Shown here piece after piece: positions 7,950-16,913 of a DNA stretch of 64,000 bases; positions within the stretch are counted from its first letter, which is position 1; each line of letters opens with the position of its first letter. The DNA lies in the NCBI GenBank assembly GCA_009377585.1, contig WHTS01000024.1:1-64000 (forward strand), given 5' to 3'. The stretch is from Betaproteobacteria bacterium (lineage in GTDB: Bacteria > Pseudomonadota > Gammaproteobacteria > Burkholderiales > WYBJ01). Made by a program: the position numbers and the translations under genes. Below the pieces are notes generated by a model that had not been told where the DNA came from, made no database searches, and worked only from the letters and a program-made list of their open reading frames with translations.

Positions 7950-8510
7950 TCAGGCCACCTGTTTCCCGCGCCGATGCTGGCCCTCGTCGATCTCCTCGAT
8001 GAGCTTGCGGCTGAACGCCGGGATGTCGTCCGGCTTGCGGCTGGAAACCAGGCCCTTGTCCACCACCACTTCCTGGTCGACCCACGAAGCGCCGGCGTTC
8101 GTCAAATCGGTCTTGAGCGAGGGCCACGAGGTGATCGTACGGCCTTTCAGCACCCCGGCTTCGATCAACGTCCACGGTCCGTGGCAGATGACACCCACGG
8201 GCTTGCCGCTCTCGACGAAGCGTTTGACGAATTGCACCGCCTTGGGATTGGTGCGCAACTGGTCGGGATTGGCAACGCCACCCGGCAGCAGCAGCGCATC
8301 GTAGTCGTCCGCATACGCGGCATCGATCGGAACATCGACGCGGAATCGATCCGCCTTGTCGAAATGGTTCCAACCTTGCACGTGACCCTGGGCCGGGGAA
8401 ACAATCTCGGTGTGTGCGCCCGCCGCCTCCAGGGCTTTGCGCGGTTCGGTCATTTCCGCCTGCTCGAAACCCTCGGCCACCAGGATGGCGACCTTCTTTT
8501 CGCTCAACAT
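7950..8510 (-). CDS. DJ-1/PfpI family protein (type 1 glutamine amidotransferase-like)
   Basis: A 186-residue PfpI-type protein (YhbO-like group), implicated in other bacteria in repair of glycated protein or in stress-induced proteolysis. The family features are present: N-terminal KVAILVAEGFEQAEMTEP (with the conserved Glu), DALLLPGGVANPDQLR, and the nucleophile elbow VGVICHGPWTLIEAG with Cys followed by His. The start is fixed by a perfect AAGGAGGT before the ATG at 8510. It is followed at 2 bp by the small secreted protein gene, so the two are an operon. The upstream 318 bp are shared with the divergent cupin gene. Confidence 0.92.
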   Translation of the reverse strand: MLSEKKVAILVAEGFEQAEMTEPRKALEAAGAHTEIVSPAQGHVQGWNHFDKADRFRVDVPIDAAYADDYDALLLPGGVANPDQLRTNPKAVQFVKRFVESGKPVGVICHGPWTLIEAGVLKGRTITSWPSLKTDLTNAGASWVDQEVVVDKGLVSSRKPDDIPAFSRKLIEEIDEGQHRRGKQVA

Positions 8511-8828
8511 GACGATACCTCCTTGATACCCTATGCGGAACCATTCGCAACCGTCGTTCCACCCGGGTCCGGCGATGCAACCGCCGTCCGGTACGAACGC
8601 CGCGACGCTAGCCCGCAGCTTGCCGGCGCGTGCGCGCAATGCCACTATCACCGGGGCGATCGAACGCAAGGGGCAGTTCATGGGCAGGAGCGCCATTGCA
8701 CGTTGCTGTTTGCTGGCTCCGGCATCAAGAATGGAAGAGTGCCAGGACAGGGCGCACTTCGCGTGCTGTCGTCGGGCAGGTGATGCGCACCGTTTAGCAG
8801 CACGCACACGGCAACTGACCAAGAGACC
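8511..8828. other. Divergent intergenic region between pfpI-like and cupin genes
   Basis: No convincing gene in these 318 bp; short frames here lack ribosome binding sites and have no recognisable content. It must contain the two divergent promoters, but I could not identify convincing -35/-10 pairs. Confidence 0.5.
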
Positions 8829-9104
8829 ATGAAGGCAATCCCCACGGTCCAGATCGACAATGAACGCGTCATTGTCACAGAGTGGCGCTTTGCGCCAGGT
8901 GCCGAGACCGAGTACCACGTTCATGCCCATGATTACGTGGTCGTACCCATGACTACCGGTACACTCCGGCTCGTGGAACCGAACGGTACCCGCGAGGTTG
9001 AGCTCGAGGCAGGCGTGTCCTATGCACGCCTCGCCGGGGTTGCTCACAATGTGGTGAACAGCAATGCCTATGAGTTCTCGTTCATCGAGGTCGAGCTCAA
9101 GTAG
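8829..9104 (+). CDS. Small single-domain cupin protein
   Basis: A 91-residue cupin. The motif-1 region FAPGAETEYHVHAHDYVVVP supplies the two His (HxH) and is followed by GTLRLVEPNGT; motif 2 is GVSYARLAGVAHNVVNSN with a third His. It is close to the minimum for a complete beta barrel and probably binds one metal ion as a dimer. The substrate is unknown. Only a weak purine-rich sequence (AAGAGACC) precedes the ATG. It is divergent from the DJ-1 gene. Confidence 0.8.
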   Translation: MKAIPTVQIDNERVIVTEWRFAPGAETEYHVHAHDYVVVPMTTGTLRLVEPNGTREVELEAGVSYARLAGVAHNVVNSNAYEFSFIEVELK

Positions 9105-9201
9105 TGGTTCCAGGTTCGCTGCGAGACGTTGAGGCGCTTCGCCTCGTTCGAATTCTCACTCTCTTGCGACCCGCAGCGGCTGAAAGAAAGCGATCAGAAC
9201 C

Positions 9202-9597
9202 TCACCGCTTGCCCGGATACAAAGCTTCGATCTCCTTCGCCTCCGGGCGCATCTTGTAATCCTGCGTCAGGTCCCCATCCCCGCACGGGCTTTTCACGGT
9301 GATGAACGTCGCCGGCCCGTTCACCGGGCGCGAGCGGTGGCGCGTATTGCGCGGGATGTGAACCAGCGTCCCGGGCCCGACCACCCGGTCTTCGTCACCG
9401 AGCACGAAATGCATCTCGCCCGAAAGGACGACGGTGAACTGCTCCTCGTTGGGATGCTCGTGCAGGGGCGGGCCTTCGCCCTCGGGCTTGGTGACGATCC
9501 CGAATTTCATGAACTCCCCGGGAACGGCCCCCGACTCGACCTTGCCGTTGGTCCGCGAGGGCTTCTTCTCCAATTCGTCGAGCTGATAGAACGGCAT
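9202..9597 (-). CDS. Cupin domain protein
   Basis: A 131-residue cupin. Metal-binding motif 1 is PPLHEHPNEEQFTVVLSGEM (HxH...E pattern) and motif 2 is GPGTLVHIPRNTRHRSRPVN with the final His. A strong GAGGAGA precedes the ATG at 9597, so the upstream in-frame ATG at 9690, which would run into the histidine-kinase gene end, is rejected. The gene starts 13 bp after the stop of the hybrid histidine kinase on the same strand and may be cotranscribed with it. It could act in small-molecule sensing or detoxification; no substrate can be named. Confidence 0.85.
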   Translation of the reverse strand: MPFYQLDELEKKPSRTNGKVESGAVPGEFMKFGIVTKPEGEGPPLHEHPNEEQFTVVLSGEMHFVLGDEDRVVGPGTLVHIPRNTRHRSRPVNGPATFITVKSPCGDGDLTQDYKMRPEAKEIEALYPGKR

Positions 9598-9610
9598 GGC
9601 TTTTCTCCTC

Positions 9611-12463
9611 TCAGGTTTTCCGCTCAGGGCGGCGGGACGCGATCGACATGCGGTACTGCGTGGCAGCATCGGCATTATTACCCGTGGCATCGTCCGAGGC
9701 GAGCAGCCGCTGCAGGTCCTCGATGTCGGCAGGCTTGGTCAGGTGATGATCGAAGCCGGCGGCGCTCGCCCGGCGCCGGTCTTCCTCCTGTCCCCATCCG
9801 GTGAGCGCCACGATCGAGGCGCGGCGCTCGGGAAACGAACCTCGAATGCGGCGCGCGACTTCGTAGCCGTCCATCTCCGGCATACCGATGTCGAGCAGCA
9901 CGAGCGAGGGCGCGAAGCGCGCGAACGCCTCCAGCGCATCCGGGCCGCTGTGCACCACGCTCACCTGCGCGCCCAGGACTTCGAGCAGCATGCCGAGACT
10001 GCTGGCGGCATCGCGATTGTCGTCGACCACCAGCACGCGCTTCTTCGCCGCACAGACCTCGTCGGGCCGCTCGGCCGCCGCACCGGGTTGCTGCTCGGCG
10101 GCGAGCGGCAGGCGCAGCAGGAACTCGGCGCCCTGGCCGCGGCCTTCGCTTCGCGCCTCGATCGAACCGCCATGCATTTCGGCCAGCCGCCGCGCGAGCG
10201 GCAAGCCGATCCCTAAGCTCGAATCGCCCGGCTCGTCGGTGTGTTCGCCGCGGCTGAACATCTCGAAGATGCGCACTAGAGCCTCGGGCGCGATGCCGAT
10301 GCCATTGTCCTTGACGACGATGACGATCTCGGCGACGTCCTCCCAGGCGTGCAAGGCAATGCGCCCGCCGGCAGGGGTGTACTTGGCCGCGTTGTTGAGC
10401 AGGTTGGAAAGTATTTGCGCCAGGCGAACCGGATCACCGTCGAGCCACAAGGTGCGTTGCGGCAGCGTCAGCTCGAGGCGATGCCCCGCGCGCTCGATCA
10501 ACGGCTGGCTGGTTTCGACCGCATTGCGCACGATGGCGCTCAGGTCCACCCGCTCCGGACGCAGCTCCAGCACGCCACGGCTGATGCGCGACATCTCCAG
10601 CAGATCGTCCACGAGCCGCACCAGGTGGTTCACCTGGCGCTCCATCATCTCGTGCACCGCGCTCGTCCGCGCGTCGGGGCTCGACAGCAGGCGCAGCAGA
10701 TGCAGCGAGTTCTTCAGCGGCGCGAGCGGATTGCGCAGCTCGTGCGAAAGCGTGGCGAGAAACTCGTCCTTGCGCCGGTCGGTTTCCTTCAATGCCTCCT
10801 CGGTGCGCTTGCGATCGGTGATGTCGAAGCCGAGGACATAGAAACCCTGCACCACGCCGTTACGGTCGATGTGCGGCACGTAGCTCACGTCGGTCGCGCG
10901 ATATCCGGACGCCCGATGCGGCGTGACGCTTTCGAAGCGCACGGTTTCGCCTTTGAGTACCCGTTCGACATACGGCAGGCGTCCCTCGTAGATCTCCCCG
11001 CCCAGCATGTCGCGCATGTGGATGTTGGACAGCGAATCCTGGTCGATGTCGAGCCAGTCGCGGTAACGTGCGTTGACGAAGCGATAGTGATGGTCCTTGT
11101 CGATGTAGCTGATGAGGGCAGGCACGTTGTCGGACACGAGCCGGAGGCTGCGCTCGCTCTCGGCCAGCGCCTGCGCCGAGCGCGTGCGCTCGGTGATGTC
11201 GAGCGTGAAGCAACGCGTATGGACGAACTCGCCGTTCTCGAACAGCACGCTCGAATTGATCAGCACGTCCCGGATCGAGCCGTCCTTGTGCCGCATCTGC
11301 GAGGCGCGATCGCGCACGGCCTCGCCCCGGCGCAGGCAGGCGAGCATATCGTCGATGATCACGCGATCGACATGGAACTCCGCGATATGCCGGCCGACAT
11401 ATTCTTCGTGCGCATAGCCCAGCATGGCGAGCTCGGCCTGGTTGGCGCGCAGGATGGTGCCGTCCGACCCGACCCAGTGCAGGCCGATCGCAGCGGTCTC
11501 GAAAAAGTCCGACAGCTCCTGCTCGCTCGCCCGCAGGCGCTTCTCGGCATCGCGCCGTTCGCTTTCTGCCCGAAGGCGCTGCAAACCGAATGCGACCTGA
11601 TTGCCGATGGTCAGCGCGACGCCAAATTCGTCGTCGGCGAGCGCGTGCACAGCGTCGAAGAAGACCATCAGCTTGCCGATGAGCCGCTCCTCGCTCACCA
11701 GCGGAACGCAAGCGCCAGCCCGTATGCCTTCCGCGGCAAGCGCAGCGAGCAGGTCCTGCGACAGCTCGGCCTGCGCAAGCCCGGCAAGACCGAAGGGGCG
11801 CGTTGCATCGGGGTCGTCGAGGCGACCGGTAGCGTAGCGTTCGACGGCGTTCCGATGTGTCTGCGACAACCCACGCCAGGCGACGAAGCGCATCACGCCG
11901 GATGCGTCGAAAAGCAGGATCGCGGCCCGGTCGCAGCCGAGCGCCTGCACCAAGGCGTCGAGTGCGGCCTCGTAGATCTCGCCGAGCAGCCCCGCGTGCT
12001 GCATCCGGTCGGTCAGCTGGTACAGTGCACCCATGCGCCGCGCGCTCACCGCCAGTGCTTCCTCCGCCCGCTTGCGCTCGGTGATGTCGATGCCGGTGGA
12101 CTGGGCTTCGAGCAGACCCCCGCGCGGGTCGAACTTCAACGCGCGGTTCGCCCACAAGGTCCAGCGATCGCCGTCTGCGGTGTGAAACCGGTTTTCGATG
12201 CGAGCCTCGGGCAGCTCCGGCGTCAGGCCCTCCAGCATCGAGCGCACCGATGCGCGATCGTCTTCCGCGATGAAATCCCAGAAGTTGCGCCCTGCCATCG
12301 CCTCGGGCGTGCTGCCGCGGGCCCGCGCGTAAGCGCCGTTGACGAAAAGAATCGTTCCGTCGAAGCGGAAACGGCAAACCATCTCGGGCTGGCCGTCGAG
12401 AGGCGCAGCATGAGGCGCCTCGGCCGCGTGCAGACGATCGGGATGCGAACCGTCGCCGGCCAT
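9611..12463 (-). CDS. Hybrid sensor histidine kinase/response regulator with PAS and GAF domains
   Basis: A 950-residue cytosolic hybrid kinase; no transmembrane helix is apparent. Domains in order: PAS (about 25-140), GAF (155-300, FDASGVMRFVAWRGLS), two further PAS domains (315-435 and 440-560), HisKA (about 565-635, FLATLSHELRNPLAPL, phospho-acceptor His574), HATPase (680-800, with VKDNGIGIAPE and LGIGLPLARRLAEMHGG), then a C-terminal receiver (830-945, phospho-acceptor Asp858 in LVLLDIGMPEMDG, plus the conserved KP). The cognate output regulator is not in the window. The layout suits sensing of a soluble or redox signal through PAS cofactors. The nearby cupin gene is downstream on the same strand. 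Confidence 0.93.
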   Translation of the reverse strand: MAGDGSHPDRLHAAEAPHAAPLDGQPEMVCRFRFDGTILFVNGAYARARGSTPEAMAGRNFWDFIAEDDRASVRSMLEGLTPELPEARIENRFHTADGDRWTLWANRALKFDPRGGLLEAQSTGIDITERKRAEEALAVSARRMGALYQLTDRMQHAGLLGEIYEAALDALVQALGCDRAAILLFDASGVMRFVAWRGLSQTHRNAVERYATGRLDDPDATRPFGLAGLAQAELSQDLLAALAAEGIRAGACVPLVSEERLIGKLMVFFDAVHALADDEFGVALTIGNQVAFGLQRLRAESERRDAEKRLRASEQELSDFFETAAIGLHWVGSDGTILRANQAELAMLGYAHEEYVGRHIAEFHVDRVIIDDMLACLRRGEAVRDRASQMRHKDGSIRDVLINSSVLFENGEFVHTRCFTLDITERTRSAQALAESERSLRLVSDNVPALISYIDKDHHYRFVNARYRDWLDIDQDSLSNIHMRDMLGGEIYEGRLPYVERVLKGETVRFESVTPHRASGYRATDVSYVPHIDRNGVVQGFYVLGFDITDRKRTEEALKETDRRKDEFLATLSHELRNPLAPLKNSLHLLRLLSSPDARTSAVHEMMERQVNHLVRLVDDLLEMSRISRGVLELRPERVDLSAIVRNAVETSQPLIERAGHRLELTLPQRTLWLDGDPVRLAQILSNLLNNAAKYTPAGGRIALHAWEDVAEIVIVVKDNGIGIAPEALVRIFEMFSRGEHTDEPGDSSLGIGLPLARRLAEMHGGSIEARSEGRGQGAEFLLRLPLAAEQQPGAAAERPDEVCAAKKRVLVVDDNRDAASSLGMLLEVLGAQVSVVHSGPDALEAFARFAPSLVLLDIGMPEMDGYEVARRIRGSFPERRASIVALTGWGQEEDRRRASAAGFDHHLTKPADIEDLQRLLASDDATGNNADAATQYRMSIASRRPERKT

Positions 12464-12787
12464 GGCTCGCCCTATTCGATGCGACGGCCAGGCATACCGG
12501 CCGGAACGGCGGGCGGCGGCGCAGCGCGGGCGTGGATGCGTGCCCCGGTCATGGTCCCCCTTGGTATTGTCGTCCGGCTATTGCCGGACACCGTCGCATA
12601 GTACCACCGCAACTACAGGCATCCGAGGGCGGCCGCGCAGGTCTCGGCTGCGGCGGTCGACGAACTTCCGGCGCCGCGAGGCTTCTTGTCGTCGGCCGCC
12701 CCGCTTCCCGGGGCAGCGGCGCTCGCCGGGCCGTAAAGCCGGCCCGCAAAACGCCGATAAGTCCTTCTTTGTCATTGTTTTGGACGA

Positions 12788-12816
12788 TTGACATAAGGCT
12801 TCGGGCACAAAATAAT
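12788..12816 (+). promoter_or_regulatory. Sigma-70 type promoter upstream of the Ser/Thr kinase gene
   Basis: TTGACA at 12788-12793, a 17-bp spacer, and AATAAT at 12811-12816 (5 of 6 to TATAAT) form a near-consensus promoter 83 bp before the GTG at 12900. The rest of the 436-bp gap (12464-12899) between the divergent kinase genes shows only short inverted repeats (for example GTCCGGC...GCCGGAC near 12571-12588) and no gene I can support. Confidence 0.65.
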
Positions 12817-12899
12817 CCCGACGCGGACGGCACAAATCTTGCCGTGTGTCAGGACTGCGCTCGTCCCGGCAGCGCTTGAACCCCTAACAACGATCCTCG

Positions 12900-15800
12900 G
12901 TGGCAGCAGAAGCCCTCAAGAAACTCGGCAAATACGAGATCCGTGGCACGCTCGGAAAAGGTGCGATGGGGATCGTGTATGACGGTTTCGATCCGATGAT
13001 CGAGCGCCGGGTCGCGATCAAGACGATCGCGAAAGACACCATGGACCCGGACGAGGCCGTCGAGCTGCTCGGCCGGTTCAAGCGCGAAGCCCAGGCCGCC
13101 GGACGGCTCAGCCACCCCGGCATCGTCTCCATCTACGACTACGGCGAGGAACTGGGTCTTGCCTTCATCGCGATGGAGTACATCAAGGGCAAGGAGCTGC
13201 GCAAGTTCTTCGAGTCCGACCAGCGCTTCGACCTCGCCCAGACCGTTCGCATCATGTGCGACGTGCTCGATGCGCTCGATCATGCGCATCGCAACGGCGT
13301 CGTTCACCGCGACATCAAGCCGGCGAACATCATGATCACCGACGAAGGCCGCGTCAAAGTGGCGGACTTCGGTGTCGCGCGCATCGAATCGTCGATGATG
13401 ACCCAAGTCGGAACCCGCATCGGAACGCCGGCCTACATGTCGCCCGAGCAGCACCAGGGCCTGCCGGTCGACGGCCGCTCCGACGTGTTTTCCGCCGGCG
13501 TCATGGCGTACCAGTTTCTCACCGGCGAACGGCCGTTCACCGGCGGCGGCTACACGATCATCCAGCAGATTCTCAAGCAGGATCCCATTCCGCCCTCGGA
13601 GATCAATTTCTCCATTCCGCGCACGCTCGACCTGGTGGTGGGCAAGGCGCTGGCGAAGCGGGCCGAGGATCGATTTGACACGGCCGGGGCGTTCGCCGAA
13701 GCGCTGCGCAAGGCTGCGACCGGCGAGCAGGCGCTCGACCTCGTGCTCGACGCAAAGGCGCTCCCGGCCGATATCGGCAACCTAGCGCCGACGCCGGCCG
13801 AAGCGCCCCGCAAGACCACGGACACCAGCGCAACCGCATCCGACATTTCGCTGCAGGCCGAGCTCGAGTTCTGGCGCGAGATCAAGGACAGCAGCGAGCT
13901 GTCGGATTTCGACGCGTTCCTGCAGGCATTCCCGGCGAGCCGCTTCGCTGCGCTTGCTCGCCGCCGGATGACACGGCTGCAGGCCGAGGCGCAGCCCTTC
14001 CAACCTGAAACGACCGTCGTTCACCAGCCGAGCAAGATCCGCATCGCGCCGAACACCGAATCGGGTAACCGGCTGCGGCGCGAAGCAGAAGAGCGCGCGA
14101 ACGCGGAAGCCGACCAGCTGCGCAAGCAGCAGCAGGAACGCAAGCGGCTGGAAGCCGAAGCAAAAGCGAACAAGGAAGCCGAGGAGCGCGCACGCCAGGA
14201 AGCCGCCGAGCGTGCTCGCGCCGAAGCCGAAGCGGCCGCACGCCGCGAGGCCGAAGAGAAGGCGCGCCTCGCCGAGCAGGAGCGGGCGCGCAAGGAGGCC
14301 GAAGCCCAGGCGCGCCGTCAGGCCGACGAGCAGAAACGGCGCGAAGCCGAAGAGAAGGCGCGCCGCGAGCTGGAGGAACGGCGCAGGCGCGAAGCCGAAG
14401 CGCAGGCGAAGCGCGAAGCCGACGAGCGCGCGCAGCAGGAAGCCGAAGCGAAGGCCAGGCGCGAGACCGAGGAGAAGAAGCAGCGCGAGGAGCAGGAACG
14501 GCAGCGCCTCGACACCGAGCAACGCGCACGACAGGAAGCCGAGGCCAAGGCAAAGCGCGAAGCCGAGCAACGCGAACGGCGCGAGACCGAGGAGCACGCA
14601 CGGCGTGATGCGGAAGAGCGCGCACGCCGGGAGGCCGAAGCGAAGGCGAAGCGCGAGGCGGAACAACGTGCGGCACAGGAAGCCGAGGCCAAGACCAAGC
14701 GCGAAGCCGAGGAACGCGCCTCCACCGAGGCCCGGACGCGCAAGGAAGCCGACGAGCGCGCCCGCAAGGAAGCCGAGGACAATGCCCGGCGCATTGCCGA
14801 GGAAGCGCGTGCGCGCAAGCACGAGCAGGCACGCGCCAAGCGCGAGGCCGGCGAGCGCAAGCAGCGCGATGAAGCCGAGCGCGAACGCCCGCAAAAGGAA
14901 GCCACCCCGAAACCCTCCGGGACGACGGCGGAGCGGCCGGAAGCGCCCAGCCCCATCGCCGCGCCAGCGACAGAGCGAAGCGACTCGGCTCGCAACGATC
15001 ACGACGCCACGGTCGCGATGGATCTCGCCACGGGCCTGACTTCGCCCGTCGGCGGCCTCACACGGCCAGTGCGCGCTTCGGTTACCGAGCCGGTCGCCGA
15101 AACGGTCGCTGAGCCCGCGACAACGCCTCGTGTGCAACCCGCGGTCGCGCCGGAACGGCCGGCGGCCCGCGAACCGCTACCCGCACCCGCGAGCAGGAAA
15201 ATTCCGCTGGCCGCAATGATCGGCGCCGCGCTGGCGGTTGCCATCGGCGGGGGCGTATGGCTGGCGTCGGCACCGGACACGACGACATCGACGAGCCCGC
15301 AGACCACGACGCAGGCCCCGGGCGCACGCGAGACCGAGGCACAGCCCGACACGGAGCAGCAACTGACGAAGCAACGTCAAGCCGAGGAAGCGCAACGACA
15401 GCAGGCCGAGCTGGACAAGCAGAAACAGGCAGATCTCGAGCAGCAGAAGCAGGCCGAGGCGGCAAACCAGGCTCGGGCCGAGACGGAGCGGAAGAAGACG
15501 GTAGAACAGGCGAAGCAGCGCCAAACCGATGCGGAAAAGAAGAAACAAGAGCTCGAAAGACAGCGCCTAGCCGAAGCGGAGAAGAAAAAGCAGGAGCTCG
15601 AAAAACAACGCCAGGCCGAGCTGGAAAAGAAACGCCAGGATCAGGAACGCCAGCGCCAGGCGGAGCTCGAACGCCAGCGCCAGGCGGAGCTCGAACGCCA
15701 GCGTCAGGCCGAAGCGGAAAGGCAGCGCGCCGAAGCCGAACGCCAGCGCCAGGCCGAAGCCGAACGCCAGCGTCAGGCCGAAGCCGAACGCCAGCGTCAG

Positions 15801-16148
15801 GAAAAACAGCGCCAGAGCGAGTTGCAGAAACAGAAGCAGCAGGAAGCCGAGAAGCAGGCAGATGCGGAGCGCCAGAAACGCGAACAACAGGCGCAGGTAT
15901 CCGGGCCCGAGCGCTACAAGCTCGCAAGAGCGCTCATGGCCGAAGGCAAGACGCGCGAAGGAATCCGGGCCCTGACGCAAGCCGCACGCGCGGGAAACGC
16001 GCAGGCTGCGCTCGAGCTGGGCGACTACTACATCAACAACCGCGACGTGATCGAGGCGACCCGCTGGTACAACGAGGCCGCGAGGCTGGGCGGACCGGAG
16101 GTCAAGGCCATCATCGAAAGGCGCCGGGAAGCGCTCAAGCGCGGTTGA
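12900..16148 (+). CDS. Hanks-type Ser/Thr protein kinase with TolA-like coiled coils, one TM helix and Sel1-like C-terminus (PpkA-like)
   Basis: A 1082-residue membrane kinase starting at GTG. The kinase domain (about 6-275) is complete: G-loop LGKGAMG, VAIK with Lys41, HRDIKPAN with catalytic Asp138, DFG at Asp156, and GTPAYMSPEQ. Residues ~390-680 are an unbroken Glu/Ala/Arg-rich coiled coil. A single TM helix lies near 768-788, followed by a second Gln/Arg/Glu-rich coiled coil (~820-1010) on the far side of the membrane and a terminal Sel1-like repeat pair (AARAGNAQAALELGDYY, WYNEAARLGG). PpkA kinases of HSI-I type T6SS share the kinase-TM-periplasmic layout and phosphorylate the FHA protein; TagH and TagF are encoded 12-34 kb away. 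Assignment as the T6SS kinase is inference. Confidence 0.9.
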   Translation: MAAEALKKLGKYEIRGTLGKGAMGIVYDGFDPMIERRVAIKTIAKDTMDPDEAVELLGRFKREAQAAGRLSHPGIVSIYDYGEELGLAFIAMEYIKGKELRKFFESDQRFDLAQTVRIMCDVLDALDHAHRNGVVHRDIKPANIMITDEGRVKVADFGVARIESSMMTQVGTRIGTPAYMSPEQHQGLPVDGRSDVFSAGVMAYQFLTGERPFTGGGYTIIQQILKQDPIPPSEINFSIPRTLDLVVGKALAKRAEDRFDTAGAFAEALRKAATGEQALDLVLDAKALPADIGNLAPTPAEAPRKTTDTSATASDISLQAELEFWREIKDSSELSDFDAFLQAFPASRFAALARRRMTRLQAEAQPFQPETTVVHQPSKIRIAPNTESGNRLRREAEERANAEADQLRKQQQERKRLEAEAKANKEAEERARQEAAERARAEAEAAARREAEEKARLAEQERARKEAEAQARRQADEQKRREAEEKARRELEERRRREAEAQAKREADERAQQEAEAKARRETEEKKQREEQERQRLDTEQRARQEAEAKAKREAEQRERRETEEHARRDAEERARREAEAKAKREAEQRAAQEAEAKTKREAEERASTEARTRKEADERARKEAEDNARRIAEEARARKHEQARAKREAGERKQRDEAERERPQKEATPKPSGTTAERPEAPSPIAAPATERSDSARNDHDATVAMDLATGLTSPVGGLTRPVRASVTEPVAETVAEPATTPRVQPAVAPERPAAREPLPAPASRKIPLAAMIGAALAVAIGGGVWLASAPDTTTSTSPQTTTQAPGARETEAQPDTEQQLTKQRQAEEAQRQQAELDKQKQADLEQQKQAEAANQARAETERKKTVEQAKQRQTDAEKKKQELERQRLAEAEKKKQELEKQRQAELEKKRQDQERQRQAELERQRQAELERQRQAEAERQRAEAERQRQAEAERQRQAEAERQRQEKQRQSELQKQKQQEAEKQADAERQKREQQAQVSGPERYKLARALMAEGKTREGIRALTQAARAGNAQAALELGDYYINNRDVIEATRWYNEAARLGGPEVKAIIERRREALKRG

Positions 16149-16211
16149 TCCTCGAGCTGCCGTCAATGGCCACGGTAAGACACGGTTTTTTTGCCGTCGC
16201 GGCCGGCGCGA

Positions 16212-16799
16212 TCAGCCTTTCACGACCACCTCGAAGCGAACGGCTGCAGCCGGCTCCTCGTCCACGGGGCGGCCGAAACAGATGGCGCCGCTGTCGCGCA
16301 GCGCGATCGATTCGCGCCGCACCAGCAGCTCTTCGCCCTCGCCGATACGGACGTAGGAGCCATTCGAGCTGAAATCGAAGAACGTGAACTTGTCGCGCGT
16401 CTTTTCGATCCGGCAATGATTGCGCGAGGCGAGCTTGTCCTGCAGGGCAATGTCGGCGCGGACATCGCGACCGAGCGACAGAGTGGGATGATCGTCGTCC
16501 ACGCGGTACTCGCGGCCCTGATAGCTCAACATCATAATGTGCATTTCGGCCGCGGCGCGACAGGCGACGACCGCGTCGGCGAACACCGCCATCACCTCGT
16601 CGCCGATGGTCTTGACCACCGAGCCCTGGTAGCGGCGGGTTGCCTGCTGCATGACGTCCACGCAACGCTCGATCAGCGCCAGCGCCAGACGATCCCCGAG
16701 GCGTTCGTACAGGCGAGTGCTGCCGCTCACGTCGGCGAACAGAACGGCCTGCTGAATCGGGCGGGTCACGATGGGCGCGGACCGATCGCGACTGGGCAT
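16212..16799 (-). CDS. Truncated class III cyclase domain fused to FHA domain
   Basis: A 195-residue cytosolic fusion. Residues ~15-90 match the first half of a class III adenylate/guanylate cyclase: AVLFADVSGSTRLYERLGD with the first metal Asp, then GSVVKTIGDEVMAVF with the second. The sequence then jumps, after CRAAAEMH, directly to an FHA domain (about 95-195: LSLGRDVRADIALQD, ASRNHCRIE, DFSSNGSYVRI). The second half of the cyclase fold, with the base-recognition and transition-state residues, is absent. It therefore probably has no cyclase activity, though the FHA fold looks intact and able to bind phosphothreonine. It converges on the Ser/Thr kinase gene with a 63-bp gap, which suggests the kinase or a substrate as its FHA partner. 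Confidence 0.85.
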   Translation of the reverse strand: MPSRDRSAPIVTRPIQQAVLFADVSGSTRLYERLGDRLALALIERCVDVMQQATRRYQGSVVKTIGDEVMAVFADAVVACRAAAEMHIMMLSYQGREYRVDDDHPTLSLGRDVRADIALQDKLASRNHCRIEKTRDKFTFFDFSSNGSYVRIGEGEELLVRRESIALRDSGAICFGRPVDEEPAAAVRFEVVVKG

Positions 16800-16913
16800 C
16801 GGGCAAGCGCTCGGCTCGCCTGCTCGCGCGGCCCGGCTCGATCCAGTCCGGAAAATTCCATCGGCATGGCGGCGGGCATCATGGACGCGCAGGCGAAAAG
16901 CCGGCGCCGGTGC

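Noticed and set aside
10349-12601. 750-codon plus-strand frame
   Set aside because: Antisense shadow of the hybrid histidine kinase; no motif and no ribosome binding site.
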